Assembly (NCBI GenBank): GCA_963695505.1
Contig: CAVOGX010000003.1
Location: 116,005-180,004, forward strand
Source: JACSRF01 sp963695505
Lineage (GTDB): Bacteria > Chloroflexota > Anaerolineae > Promineifilales > Promineifilaceae
Direction: 5' to 3'
Length of the DNA stretch: 64,000 nt
Both the position numbers and the translations under genes were made by a program. Of this stretch, positions 45,091 through 55,698 are shown in pieces. Position 1 is the first letter of the stretch, and each line of letters begins with the position of its first letter. Below the pieces are notes generated by a model. That model was not told the origin of the DNA. It searched no databases and saw nothing but the letters and a program-made list of their open reading frames with translations.

Positions 45091-46824
45091 GCGATACTGT
45101 TGGCGAATTCAAATAGAAGCCAGCGCAGCAAATGGTGAACACCTGGTTTGTGCATGGGGAATCCCTTGAAGCCATTTGGCAGTTCGAACAAGGTTCGTTG
45201 CTGCAGACATAGCAATATGTTGTAAGTGTGTTTTGGCTAAACCCACGTAACGCGATTGACGCAATCCCGATGTGCGTACGACTTGTGAAATCGTCCCTTC
45301 AACGCCTGCTCGGGTTTTGTATTTTTCCCTCCATGGTGCGGTTTTTTGCTTATGGCGAGTCTCTTGCAAAATTTCATGTTTAGCCTGCTGCCTCAATTTA
45401 AGACTTCGCGGCCCGCTTTTTGCGCGGGTACACAAGGAGCGCGCCGTACAAGCCTGACAATCCTCAGGAGCAAAAGCAACAAAAATGGCCTTACCTCTAC
45501 CTGTCTCTGTATAAGGGTTCCATTTCGTTGAAGTTTTTCCCTTGGGGCAGGTTACGGTACAAGTCTGCCAATCAATGATAAATTGGCTGAGGTCGTATCC
45601 CTGCTCAGCAAGTGCTTGCCAACTGGTATCTTCCTGGACCGGGCCAACTAGCGTGACCCCATAAGTTTGGGGACTGTCCAACAACAGACTCGCTTCAACA
45701 TAGCCACTGTCTACAAAATGCTCTTTTGGCAACAGCCCCCGGTTTTCCAGAGAGCGATGGATGCTTTCCGTCACAGCCACATCCTGCACAGTTGCCGCCG
45801 TTGTTTCTACATTGGTTATGACATGCAATTCTTCTGCTAAACACGTTTCCGTCAGGTGCACTTTGTATCCCAACCAATGCGTCGAGCGCTTGACACTATA
45901 CTTAGCTTCAGGGTCGTAGGGAGAGTTACTCCTCTCGGCTGCCGCTGGGCCATCCGCTGCTTTGCGCCAGCGAACCTCGCCATTTTCTAATCGTTCATAT
46001 TGATGTTCCCACACCCGGCGTAAGTGGTGCACGGCTGGAACTTCTGGCAGCCAGGCCGGTGCTTGAGGGCTGTCGACCGCTGCCAGTAAATCAAACCCAT
46101 CCCGGCCAATGACTTCTGCCAACCTTTTCTGCTCAGTTTTCTTTTTCGGCAAGCGGTAAGCTTCCACACGCGCGCCATAGCGATCAAACCACTCTGGATT
46201 AACTTGGTCACGCAGCCATTCTGGGTCCAGTGCAGCCAAACGATTCAAGGTTGCTCGTATTGTTTCACCTACTGTTTCCAACCGGTTCAATTGGCGCACA
46301 GCAGCCAGCACATACGTCGAATCCGTGCGCTGTTGCCTTGTTTTCAACAAATCTTTCTCTTGGAGTAGAGATAGAATCTCGTCGAGTAGCTTTTGCCCAG
46401 CTTCTCCGGCGATTAAACGGTCGCGAAACTCGCTCAGGACAGAGTAGTTAAATCCAGCATCGGTTAATTCAAGCCCCAAAACGTATTTCCAATCGATTCG
46501 CGCGCGCACGGCATCTGCCGCTTGCCGGTCGCTTAGGTTCTCCATAAACTGCATGATCGTCACCAGTGCTAGTCGCCAGGGCGTCACACCAGGCTGGCCG
46601 AGAGATGGATACAATTCCGCAAAGTGGCTATCAGTAAATATGCTGCCCAGTTCATCCCGCAAAACTGTGTAGGTGTTGCCTTGGGGAAATGCGGCTTTGA
46701 CAACCCGTGCGGTTTCTGCTGGAATTTTCTGTGTTTCGGTCATTTTCAGAGACATAAATACCTCCACGTTTGTTTTTATTGGAAGGGCATCTTACTCTAA
46801 TTTCGAATTCGCCAACAGTATCGC
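45091..46824 (-). mobile_element. IS1182-like insertion sequence (about 1.73 kb)
   Basis: Perfect 20-bp terminal inverted repeats, GCGATACTGTTGGCGAATTC at 45091-45110 and its reverse complement at 46805-46824, bracket one transposase gene. No clear target duplication is seen. It contains no ACGGCCGT. Confidence 0.9.
45109..46755 (-). CDS. IS1182-family transposase
   Basis: 548 residues from the ATG at 46755, preceded by GGAGG. The N-terminal domain contains WRLALVTIMQFMENLSDRQA and DAVRARIDWKYVLGLEL, characteristic of this family. The catalytic DDE region includes STHWLGYKVHLTETC, VDSGYVEASLL and RAGVEGTISQVVRTSGLRQS with the final Glu. The frame is intact, so the element may be active. Confidence 0.92.
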   Translation of the reverse strand: MSLKMTETQKIPAETARVVKAAFPQGNTYTVLRDELGSIFTDSHFAELYPSLGQPGVTPWRLALVTIMQFMENLSDRQAADAVRARIDWKYVLGLELTDAGFNYSVLSEFRDRLIAGEAGQKLLDEILSLLQEKDLLKTRQQRTDSTYVLAAVRQLNRLETVGETIRATLNRLAALDPEWLRDQVNPEWFDRYGARVEAYRLPKKKTEQKRLAEVIGRDGFDLLAAVDSPQAPAWLPEVPAVHHLRRVWEHQYERLENGEVRWRKAADGPAAAERSNSPYDPEAKYSVKRSTHWLGYKVHLTETCLAEELHVITNVETTAATVQDVAVTESIHRSLENRGLLPKEHFVDSGYVEASLLLDSPQTYGVTLVGPVQEDTSWQALAEQGYDLSQFIIDWQTCTVTCPKGKTSTKWNPYTETGRGKAIFVAFAPEDCQACTARSLCTRAKSGPRSLKLRQQAKHEILQETRHKQKTAPWREKYKTRAGVEGTISQVVRTSGLRQSRYVGLAKTHLQHIAMSAATNLVRTAKWLQGIPHAQTRCSPFAALASI

Positions 46825-46964
46825 AAAGCTACGGGGTTTCCGCGCCGGGAGGTTTTATGAATTGGGCGGGTTTTGGGTCGCCCTTTTCCCTCTGCTAGAC
46901 AAGTCCCGCTTCCCTCTGCTATCATCGTCATACGAAACAAGCCCATTCCCCGACGAGGATAGCT

Positions 46965-49900
46965 ATGGCAGAACCCCAAACCACCACGTTTAACAAAATT
47001 GGCCTGCACATCGGCCCCTACACAAATCCTGAGCTCCTGCAAATTTGGCTCAATCAGGTTGACCAGGCCAATATCCCCATGTTTCTCACTGTTGTGGGCG
47101 ATTTTCATTTCCTTTTCAACCTGGTAGGGCGCTTGGGATTTCCGGCCAATCACACCATCGTTTTTCAATTTCACCCGCAGCAGTTGGCTGAAGCCGTCGG
47201 TTCTCAATTTGACTTTACCAACGCGGACTTTTACCGGAAAAACCAAAGTCCAGAGCAAATCTCTTTGCTGGCTGATGAATACTGGCAGCAAATCGCGCGC
47301 CTGCTGCCCAGCGACTTCCCTCGCGACAAGGTCTGGCTGGAATTGCCCAGCAACCTGTCTGAATTGCCACGCAACGAACAAACCATGCAAGCAGATTGGC
47401 TGGGTGAATTTGGCTGGGCATTGACGCGACGGACAACGGTCGAAGGGTATAAAGTGGCGCTGTTTAGCTGGTCCAGCGGCCAACCAGACCCCGGTGCCTG
47501 GCGCACTAACGGCATGCTGCGCCTGCTGGATTACAGCCAGAAGTACCCTGACCAGATCGCCGTTGCCGTCAAAGAGTTTAGTGGGCGGTTGGACTCCATT
47601 TCACCTGATGCCCCGGAAAGCGGTATCGGCCGTTTCCGCAGTTTGGTGCAGGTTTGTGCAGAAGAAGGCATCATGCCCCCGCCCATCTTCATCACCGAAT
47701 GGGGCTGGACGCGGGAGCGCATTCCCAACCCACGCACAGCCCTCAACCACATCGTCCAGGCCAACGAAGAGCTTTACGCCCATTACCCCGCCGTGCGCGG
47801 CGCCGCCTTGTGGTCGTTGGACCCCGACGCCGGTCCCGTGGCCGACCAGGTGTCTGACCTGGTAGAACGCCTGGCCGAACTCACCGCTGCGCGCCAGTTT
47901 GAGGTACGCGAAACGGACCCCTACGCCACTGAAGAAAACTTTAGCAGTGAAAGCGCCGCCTACCCCACTTATAATGAAGACTCTGATTTTAAGAAAATAA
48001 GCGATCCGTCGCTGCCTGGCGATGATTACAACAACTATCAAACCACCCAACAAACCACGGCGCAGCAAGCACCCATAATCAAGGGGGCGTCTAACCTTGA
48101 TATCCCAGATAATTTAGAAGACCTGCTTACCCAAACTTTGACACCTACTCCGGAAGAGGCTGCGCCGCTGCGCCCGCCCCACGCCTGGCTTAGTGCTGTC
48201 CCCGAAAATGGTGGAAGAGAAGCGCTATCTGGCGCTGACCCGGTAACCTGGGCAATTGAAAAACAAGCGCAGGTAGGTGATCTACTGCTTCTTTTCGAAA
48301 ATGGGACCCATAACCAGATCACGCACCTGGCAAACGTGATGGAACCCCCTCAGCAGCAGGGACAAGCTGACCCAGGACTGGAACCAGCGTGGACGGCCGT
48401 TTTGCACAATATCACTCCCCTTGCAAAATCCGGTAGCTGCCGAAATGCTGATCAGACACCCGCAGCTTGCCAACTGGCAGTTCCCGGCAGAGCCGTTCAG
48501 CGACCTGACCGAGGCTGGCCAATGGCCGGTGGTGCGGGACCTGCTGCTGGCCTGGAACCCGGAGCAGGCCACGCGCCTGGCCGAATGGGAAAATGTGACA
48601 GACGCTGATTTGCTGAACACGGCCGTTGCCACCGCGCAGCAGCTCCCCCAGGGAAACGGCCGTACGCGAGGCTCTCATCACTCTCATAGAACGCACCTCG
48701 GGCAGCCGCGCCCGCCCTGCCCTCCTCGATACCCTGCAGCAAGACCGCGACTGGCGCGTGCGCCGTGCCGCCCGGCAGGCCGCCGGCATCACCCCCACTC
48801 CCGACATCCAGCTTGCCGACGCCGCAGCCACCCTGCGCCAGCGCCGCTACCAGGACGTCCTCGAAATGCTTCAGAAAGCCGATGACTCCTGGGAAACATC
48901 TGGCACCGAACAGCAGCAAGCCGAAGGCCACAGCCTCCTCGCCCAGGCCTATGACGGGCTGGATGACCGCGCCCAGCGCCCTCACCCACTGGCGCAAAGC
49001 CGCCCAGCTCAACCCCGACGCCAGCGCCCCCTTCGAAGGCATCGCCCGTAACACCATCGACAGCCAGCTCGAGAAATCGGAGCAGTTCATCAAGAAAATC
49101 GCCAAAAGCGCCCCAGAGAGCGCCGGGCCTTCCGTAGGACTGGCGGCCATTGCCGAACGGCGCAACCAGTACGCCGAAGCCGCCCAATTCCTGGACACGG
49201 CAGCCCAACGCGCAACCACCGACCATGACCGGCAGCGCATCGAGTCCCGCCGCGAGGTCATCGTCCAATACCTGCCCGCTCCCCCAGCAACGGCCGTTCC
49301 CGACCTCACCCGTTTGCTAGACCCCCGCGAGCGCAAGCTGGTGGATTTTATAGTGCGCCATTTTAGCCGCGACGAGCTGCGCACCCTCTGCACCGAACTT
49401 CACGTCAACTACGAAGAACTCAGCGAAGGGGGTATCAGCCGCATGGCCATTGAATTGGTGCGCGGCATCAGCTGTCGCCGGCCGCCTGCGCGAACTCGAA
49501 AACCTGGTCAAACAGCACCGCCCCGAACAGGCCTACGTTTTTCAGGATTCTGTGCCCGAACTCATCGAAAACGCCCAGGCTTTATTACCCCAAGACCCTG
49601 ACCAGGCAATTCGCTACCTGCAAGAACAAAAAGAGGAATGGGAAAATGGCAGCGGTCCCGAACGCGCCGCCATTCACACCATTTTGGCCCAGGCCTACGC
49701 CGCCACCGGCAACCAGCGCATGGCTTATATCAATTGGGAACGGTGCGCCAGCTTGCAGCCCAACGCCAACAACGCCTTTATCGGCATGGCTCAGGCTGCC
49801 CACCAGGTTGGCCCAGACCTGCTGGACAAAGCTGAAGCCAAAATGCAGGATATGCGGCAGCACCACCCCGAAGCTACCGGTCCCACGCTGGGGTTGGCCA

Positions 49901-52182
49901 CCATTGCCCAACTGCGCAACAAACCGCTGGCCGCCGCTGACCTGCTGGCAGAAACCCCCACCGCCAGCCTGGTTCGCCAGCGGCAAATGGCCCAGGCCGC
50001 CAGGAAACTGGTGTCCGCCGCCGAAGCGCCCGCCGACCCAGACGACCAGGGACCGAAAGCTGCCACCCCCCTGGACCTCACCCGGTTTACCCAGGTGGAG
50101 AATGCGCCCCTGGCTGACAACCGTCTGAACCGCACCCTGACCGACCTATCCACCGCCCCGGCCGACCTGGACGACAATGAGCAGGTCGCCATTTTGCGCG
50201 AATTTGTGCGCCAGACGCTGGCCCTGCCTACCTTGACGGCCGTGCAAAAAGAAGATTTGCGGCGGCGCAGCGCGCGGGTGCTGGCCGATGCAGAGCGCAC
50301 CCAAAAGGTAACGCCGGAGATGACGGCCGAATTGCGACTGCCCATTCTCGACGCCCTGTTTATCACCCAACCGGCCCAGCGGCGCGCCCTCATTCGCGCT
50401 GCCAACCAGTACCGCCAATCCCCAGGGCGGCGGCTGGCGCTATTTTTGCGAGATGAAGCGCGACGGCGGATTCGCCAGCAGCTAGACGCCGGGCGCGTGG
50501 CGGAAATGGTTGCCAATGAGACTGCTGAGGAAACACGAAAAACGGCGTATGCAGCATTGAAAACGGCCGTTTTCACGACTGGTTCTTTCAACATGAGCGG
50601 CCAACCCCCACAAACCCTGACAAACCTTTGCCAGGCCCAAACGCCGCTGCCGGTACGGCCGTGGCGCAAAGCCGCCGCCATCCAAACCCTGCGTCTGGAA
50701 GGTAACCTCAACCACACTGTGCGCGACCTTGACCTGGCCCATTACGATGAGCGCCAGCGGGAATTTTGGCAGTTGCTGCAAGCCCTGCTGCACAACCCCG
50801 ATGGCCAGACTGCCCACCTGGACAGTTGGGGTCGCTTCCGCCGCTCCCCTCTCCCCGACAGCATGAGCAGCATCTTGCTGGCCGCATTCCACCCTGAAAT
50901 CCACCTGCCGTACGAAAAGCGGCAGGCCGCACAACTGCTAGAACACCTGGGCCTCAGCGACAAAGCCAACCAGCTAGACTATCGCGCCTACATGACCTTC
51001 GCCAACAACCTGCTGGTTGACCCCGACCTGGGCTTTGACGACCTGGACGATGTCGGTCTGTTCCTTTACCAGGCCGCAGCCGGCTGCATCCCGTTCATCC
51101 CCGACCCCGCCGAAGACGAACAGGCGCCCCTGCACCCACCGTTGGCCCGCCAGGTATCCCTCCATCCCCAGCAAATAGACACTGCCCTTGTTCTGCCGGA
51201 TGAAACCTTTAACCAGATTTGCTCCGCCCTGAACGCGGGTAACCACATAATCCTCATCGGCCCGCCCGGCACTGGCAAAACCACCATTGCCCAAGACGTG
51301 AGCGCCGCCGCCCACGACGCTAACGCCAACCGGGGCTTCATTTCCGTTACAGCCACCGCCGACTGGACCACTTTTGACACGGTGGGCGGCTATATGCCCA
51401 CGGCTGACAACCGCCTGGCTTTCAGTGAGGGGATTGTGCTGCGGGCTATTCGCGAACAGAAATGGTTGATTATTGACGAAATTAACCGCGCTGAAATTGA
51501 CAAAGCCTTTGGTGAAATGTTCACCGTGCTGTCCGGCCAGCCTGTCACCCTGCCCTACCGTGATGGGCATCATCCCATTCGCATTTTGCCGCCTGGCTAC
51601 CCCCGCCAAAGCGAGAAGGATTACATCATCCCGGCCACGTGGCGGGTTATTGGCACGATGAATGTCTACGACAAGGCTTCTCTGTTTGAGATGTCCTACG
51701 CCTTCATGCGCCGGTTTGCCTTTGTGGATGTGGGCATCCCCAGCCCAGACACTTTTAAAGGGTTGATCAGCTTGTTTTTACGCCAGGCTGGCCTGCCCAA
51801 CGGCGAGGAGGACGCCATAGCTAATGTGCTGCGCGAAGATTTGTTCAATCATGGGCAAACCATTATGCGCCACCGCCCCCTTGGCCCAGCTATTGCCCGG
51901 GATATCACGCGCTACATGGCGTACCGGCAGGAGCAGGAGGCCGCGGCCACGCTGGCTCACGTGGCGGAAGCGTTCTTGCTCTATGCTGTGCCGCAGTTTG
52001 ACGGTTTGGAGGAGCGCAAAATTGTGGAGGTGACAAAAGCCCTGCACAAGATTTTTGCGGATCGATCAGAGGCGATTCAGCACCGGCTGCAAGAGTTATT
52101 CCCGCAGTATGCTTTGCCGGAGTTTGTGGCGGAAGAAACGGCCGTAACCCCACCTGCCGAACCTGGTAACGCTACAGAATAA
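46965..52182 (+). pseudogene. Giant multi-domain AAA+ ATPase with four frameshifts (about 1740 residues)
   Basis: One protein is reconstructed from five frames. In order: a glycosidase-like TIM barrel (from the ATG at 46965; IFITEWGW near residue 245), a linker, HEAT-like helices (RDWRVRRAARQAAG), TPR-like repeats, a domain resembling effector-associated domains (DELRTLCTELHVNYEEL, then SCRGRLRELENLVKQ), a second TPR-like array, and a McrB/MoxR-like ATPase at the C-terminus. The joins lie at C runs near 48417-48420, 48645-48649 and 48972-48974 and in CGCCGG near 49480. Dropping one C mends each. Multi-domain NTPases with such domains are known in conflict systems; no McrC-like partner is adjacent. 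Confidence 0.65.
49450..52182 (+). CDS. Intact C-terminal frame of the giant protein: TPR-like repeats and AAA+ (McrB/MoxR-like) ATPase
   Basis: This 910-codon frame is uninterrupted and could be expressed alone, but its first codons are only the end of the effector-associated-like domain. TPR-like units occupy residues about 30-170. A helical region of roughly 380 residues follows. The ATPase has Walker A IGPPGTGKTT near residue 605, Walker B WLIIDEINRAEIDKAFGEM near 675 and RVIGTMNVYDKASLFEMSY with the arginine-rich FMRRFAFVDV sensor region. The DEINRA and GTMN motifs are those of AAA_5/McrB-like ATPases. Confidence 0.8.
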   Translation: MNWCAASAVAGRLRELENLVKQHRPEQAYVFQDSVPELIENAQALLPQDPDQAIRYLQEQKEEWENGSGPERAAIHTILAQAYAATGNQRMAYINWERCASLQPNANNAFIGMAQAAHQVGPDLLDKAEAKMQDMRQHHPEATGPTLGLATIAQLRNKPLAAADLLAETPTASLVRQRQMAQAARKLVSAAEAPADPDDQGPKAATPLDLTRFTQVENAPLADNRLNRTLTDLSTAPADLDDNEQVAILREFVRQTLALPTLTAVQKEDLRRRSARVLADAERTQKVTPEMTAELRLPILDALFITQPAQRRALIRAANQYRQSPGRRLALFLRDEARRRIRQQLDAGRVAEMVANETAEETRKTAYAALKTAVFTTGSFNMSGQPPQTLTNLCQAQTPLPVRPWRKAAAIQTLRLEGNLNHTVRDLDLAHYDERQREFWQLLQALLHNPDGQTAHLDSWGRFRRSPLPDSMSSILLAAFHPEIHLPYEKRQAAQLLEHLGLSDKANQLDYRAYMTFANNLLVDPDLGFDDLDDVGLFLYQAAAGCIPFIPDPAEDEQAPLHPPLARQVSLHPQQIDTALVLPDETFNQICSALNAGNHIILIGPPGTGKTTIAQDVSAAAHDANANRGFISVTATADWTTFDTVGGYMPTADNRLAFSEGIVLRAIREQKWLIIDEINRAEIDKAFGEMFTVLSGQPVTLPYRDGHHPIRILPPGYPRQSEKDYIIPATWRVIGTMNVYDKASLFEMSYAFMRRFAFVDVGIPSPDTFKGLISLFLRQAGLPNGEEDAIANVLREDLFNHGQTIMRHRPLGPAIARDITRYMAYRQEQEAAATLAHVAEAFLLYAVPQFDGLEERKIVEVTKALHKIFADRSEAIQHRLQELFPQYALPEFVAEETAVTPPAEPGNATE

Positions 52183-52198
52183 CCAGTCAAGCAGAAAT

Positions 52199-53386
52199 TT
52201 ACCGCTGCAGCTTCCCCGTGCCATCGTTAAACCACACCAGGGCATCATCCAGCTTTCCGGCGACCACGTCAACGCTCCCATCTCCGTCTACGTCGCCCAA
52301 AGTGACAGCGTCGCCGGATGCGTAGCGAAATTGGCCGCCCATTTGAAAGCGTCCTTGGCCGTCATTCAACCAAATTTGCCCCCGCTCATCACCGGCAGCC
52401 ACAGCGTCCAGGTCGCCATCGCCGTCCAGGTCGGCCAGGAAGACGCCACGAGTGTACCCATTGCCTAACGCCTGTTTGCTGTCGCTAAAATTGGCGTGGC
52501 CATCGTTCCACCAAACTTCGTCTGCCCCGCGGTTGCCCACAAAAGCGTCCTGATCGCAATCGCCATCCAGGTCACCCAGGGCAACGGCCGTACTGCGCTG
52601 CTGCCCCAGCCGCTGGCCGCTGTCGGTGAAGAATCCGGCGCCGTCATTGAGCCACACCGCGTTGGGGTCGTAAGCCACCGGTTCCGCATCTTCGTCCATG
52701 TAAAAGGAGTTGGCGGTAAAGGCATCCAGGTCGCCGTCGCCGTCCAGGTCGGCCAGCGCGACGGCCTCGCTGCTGCCCGGGCCAAATTGCTGCGCGTCTT
52801 TGGCGGTCAGGCTGCTGCCGTTGTTGAACCATACGGTGTTGTGGGCGTTTAGGGGTGTCCAATTGCCGGACCCTTCAGAAGCGGCGCCGCCACAGCAGCC
52901 TACCAGAAACAGGTCAACCAGCGCGTCTCCGTTTAGGTCGGCCGCGGCAAAACGCCAGATACCGGCGAAATAACCCTCGTTTTGTGTCGGAATGGGGGCG
53001 GTTTGACTGCGCGGAAATTGACCCTGGCCGTCGTTCCAAAAATATTCAAAAAAGGAACCCCAATCGTTGCTGACCAGGGCGTCCACGTCACCGTCGGCGT
53101 CAAAATCGTGCAGCGTCACGGCCACGCTGCCGGAGTCGCCTAACTGCTGCCCACTGTCGCGGAAACGGCCGTTACCATCGTTGAACAAGATGGCATTGGG
53201 CACGGTTCCTTCGTTACGGCCGTTGGCCAGGAACGCATCCAGGTCGCCATCCCCGTCCAGGTCGGCCAGGGCCATGCCCCGCGTGCCGGCCGGCGACGGA
53301 ATACGCCACGCGATGTAAGACAGAAATATCCAGGCCAAAACTGCCAACAAGCCAATCATTGCCACTACCCAGCCTAATTTTTTCAT
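52199..53386 (-). CDS. FG-GAP/VCBS repeat protein, membrane-anchored
   Basis: 395 residues from the ATG at 53386, which begins MKKLGWVVAMIGLLAVLAWI, a signal anchor. At least six repeats carry a calcium-binding DxDGDGDxDA motif (DLDGDGDLDAFLANG, DFDADGDVDALVSND, DLDGDCDQDAFVGN) alternating with WxNDGxGxF blades, so it is a seven-bladed integrin-like propeller. It lies outside the membrane. Role unknown; adhesion or surface display is typical of the fold. It is 34 bases downstream of the PadR-operon's last gene and may be its fifth member. Confidence 0.88.
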   Translation of the reverse strand: MKKLGWVVAMIGLLAVLAWIFLSYIAWRIPSPAGTRGMALADLDGDGDLDAFLANGRNEGTVPNAILFNDGNGRFRDSGQQLGDSGSVAVTLHDFDADGDVDALVSNDWGSFFEYFWNDGQGQFPRSQTAPIPTQNEGYFAGIWRFAAADLNGDALVDLFLVGCCGGAASEGSGNWTPLNAHNTVWFNNGSSLTAKDAQQFGPGSSEAVALADLDGDGDLDAFTANSFYMDEDAEPVAYDPNAVWLNDGAGFFTDSGQRLGQQRSTAVALGDLDGDCDQDAFVGNRGADEVWWNDGHANFSDSKQALGNGYTRGVFLADLDGDGDLDAVAAGDERGQIWLNDGQGRFQMGGQFRYASGDAVTLGDVDGDGSVDVVAGKLDDALVWFNDGTGKLQR

Positions 53387-53420
53387 GCCATTTACCTGCA
53401 CTTTGTGTCTACCCGCGCCT

Positions 53421-55682
53421 CTAATCATTACGCACGCTGTAATAACCCGGATCACGGGCATGTAGCGCGGCAATTTCTGCCTCACATAGCGGGGTCAGAC
53501 CCGTATCTTCGGCAGAGTTTGTGGCGCTGTAAACGTGCCCAACTAGATTGGGGCTACTCCAATGGTCGCGGAAAACGTAGCCAAACTGATAGTCGGTTTC
53601 ATCGCTGTCGTAGCACCAATCCTGACCAAAGATAATCATGGGTTCTGATAAGGTGCGCAGGTATCGGGGCTTTAGCTGGCTCAAGTCGTCCGGATAATAG
53701 CCTGTCTGTGCGTGGTAAGCCTTTAGCGCGTGCTCAACCTGCCCAGCGCGGTTTTCGGTTAACCGGTAAAAATCTATTTGACTGGCACGTTCGGTTACCA
53801 GCAGCAAAGCGGGTGGCAAAAACAGCAAGTAAAAGAAGGCGGCCAGCTTTGCTCGCCGGGGCAGCGCCACCATCAGCCCTAGGGCTGACAGAAAAACGCC
53901 CATGATGGGGATAAACAACCAGAGAATGCCCAGCCCGTCATAGGTACTGTCCCAAATGGCCAGCCAGTAGTAATTGCGCAGGCTGGCGACCAGCATCAGG
54001 GCACAAAGGGTGAAAAAGGCAACGGCCGTTCCCCGCATTCCCCCCTGAAGCTGATTGAATCCCAAATAAAGTAGGACGGCACCCATCATCAACCCCGCCG
54101 TCATGAACAGGAAAAGAGGTAATGAGGTTTGCAAATCAAAAGGCTGGGCCTGGCTGTTGGGGAAGAACGTGGCCAGCGTGGTTGCGGGCAGCAGCAGCGC
54201 CACCAGCAGAAAAAGCGCCAGAATGAGCGCGCCTATTTGCCACCTGGACATGTAACCTTTCCCGCTGGATGAAAGAGCTTGGTCGGCCGTAGTTGGCTTT
54301 ATCGCCTTATTTGCCGGGATGGGCGGCAGCTGCTGGCGCAAACGGCCGACGAGCCAGGCCGCCGCCGCCAGCCAAAAGAGACCCGCCAGGCGCATAGCTA
54401 GCCAAACCCGGTGGCTGAAGGCAATGTTCATCCAACGGGCGTTAGCCAGCCATGGCAGCAGCAGCAGCAAACCCAGCAGCAGCCACAGGGGCCAACCCAT
54501 GGTAAGCGACCGCTGCCATAGGCCGCGAATGAGCAGCCACAGAGCGGCACCTATTAGCAAACAGCCTACAAGCAGAACGGCCGTAAACCAGAAAGTGGTC
54601 GTCTCCGGCCATGCAAAATTAAAGCGCACAGACGTTATCAGGCTGGTTTGTAAGCCAATGATAGCCAGCACCACTCCGGCCAAAAAGAGCCGGTAGCTGC
54701 GCACGGCCGTACGGCCGTTTACCAAACTCCACCAGCGCAGCGTGTGCAGCAGCAAAACGCCGACCATCGGCACCAGTACGGGAGTCAGCTCCGCCAACAA
54801 ATTCTCACCCATACCTGCCAGGGTTCCGCTCCGCACCGGCATTTCCGTCAGAAAATGGCCTACGTAAACGTAAACTGCCCCCGCAGCAGTCCCGGCCAGG
54901 TAAAGCAGCCAGACGTCCCAGGCGTGCCACCGCCAACGCAGCAGCACGATGGCAACAACGCCCAACCAGATCCAGGTGACGGCCATCACCCCAAGGCTGA
55001 CATTCTCCGGCACAAATTCCAAGTACAAAAGCCAGATAATGCCAAACGGAGGCAGCATCGCCACCAAACCAGAGCGCGGCCAGCGCGCCAGCAGCACGTA
55101 CAAAACCGCCAGCCAGAGCAGGGGGAAACCGACTTCGCTCGCCAATATTTGCGCTGGCTGGTCTAAAAGAGCAAAGAGCTGCCCCGGCGCAACGAGGACT
55201 AGCAAAACAAAGAAAAGAAAACCGAGCCAGGCCGCCGACCAGACAGGCCAACCCCGCCACCAGGCTACGATCAGAACTAACAACAAGAGAAATACAAAGC
55301 CATAACTAACCAGAAGGCTGACCAAGAGGCCAGTGGCCTGACCAAACAGGAAAAGCAGGGCGCTGCTGCTGGCAATGATGGCAAAAAGAAAATAAGGGAG
55401 ACCGGCAGCGGCCGTATCCCACCAAGAGGGAGGCGTGGCTGCTGCCACAGCCAGGTGCTGCTGCCGCACCCGCCAATGGGCCAGCAAGCAGTGGCGCGGC
55501 CAATCGCGCAGTTCACGCCAGCAGGCTTGCAGCAAATGAAGGCGTCCTTGCGTCACCGCATCCGCCAGCTGCTCCTGGAACACCGCTTCCATTTCTGCGC
55601 CAAATTCGTCACGAAACGGCCGTGGATAGAAACGAATCAATAAACGGTAAAAGGCGATAAAAAGAGAGAAGGCTTGCTTCAT
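53421..55682 (-). CDS. Polytopic membrane protein with a shared cytoplasmic prefix domain (large)
   Basis: About 753 residues; the first ATG is at 55682 and a GTG at 55694 is an alternative. The first 70 residues (LIRFYPRPFRDEFGAEMEAVF) repeat the prefix seen in the next two genes. About 16 membrane segments follow. The C-terminal 90 residues resemble a pseudopilin-like head (HALKAYHAQTGYYPDDLSQL). The function is unknown. It belongs to the PadR operon. Confidence 0.8.
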   Translation of the reverse strand: MKQAFSLFIAFYRLLIRFYPRPFRDEFGAEMEAVFQEQLADAVTQGRLHLLQACWRELRDWPRHCLLAHWRVRQQHLAVAAATPPSWWDTAAAGLPYFLFAIIASSSALLFLFGQATGLLVSLLVSYGFVFLLLLVLIVAWWRGWPVWSAAWLGFLFFVLLVLVAPGQLFALLDQPAQILASEVGFPLLWLAVLYVLLARWPRSGLVAMLPPFGIIWLLYLEFVPENVSLGVMAVTWIWLGVVAIVLLRWRWHAWDVWLLYLAGTAAGAVYVYVGHFLTEMPVRSGTLAGMGENLLAELTPVLVPMVGVLLLHTLRWWSLVNGRTAVRSYRLFLAGVVLAIIGLQTSLITSVRFNFAWPETTTFWFTAVLLVGCLLIGAALWLLIRGLWQRSLTMGWPLWLLLGLLLLLPWLANARWMNIAFSHRVWLAMRLAGLFWLAAAAWLVGRLRQQLPPIPANKAIKPTTADQALSSSGKGYMSRWQIGALILALFLLVALLLPATTLATFFPNSQAQPFDLQTSLPLFLFMTAGLMMGAVLLYLGFNQLQGGMRGTAVAFFTLCALMLVASLRNYYWLAIWDSTYDGLGILWLFIPIMGVFLSALGLMVALPRRAKLAAFFYLLFLPPALLLVTERASQIDFYRLTENRAGQVEHALKAYHAQTGYYPDDLSQLKPRYLRTLSEPMIIFGQDWCYDSDETDYQFGYVFRDHWSSPNLVGHVYSATNSAEDTGLTPLCEAEIAALHARDPGYYSVRND

Positions 55683-55698
55683 ATTACGCTGCACGCGT

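Noticed and set aside
45076..45130. Target duplication of the IS1182-like element
   Set aside because: Flanks share only AA, which is too short to claim.
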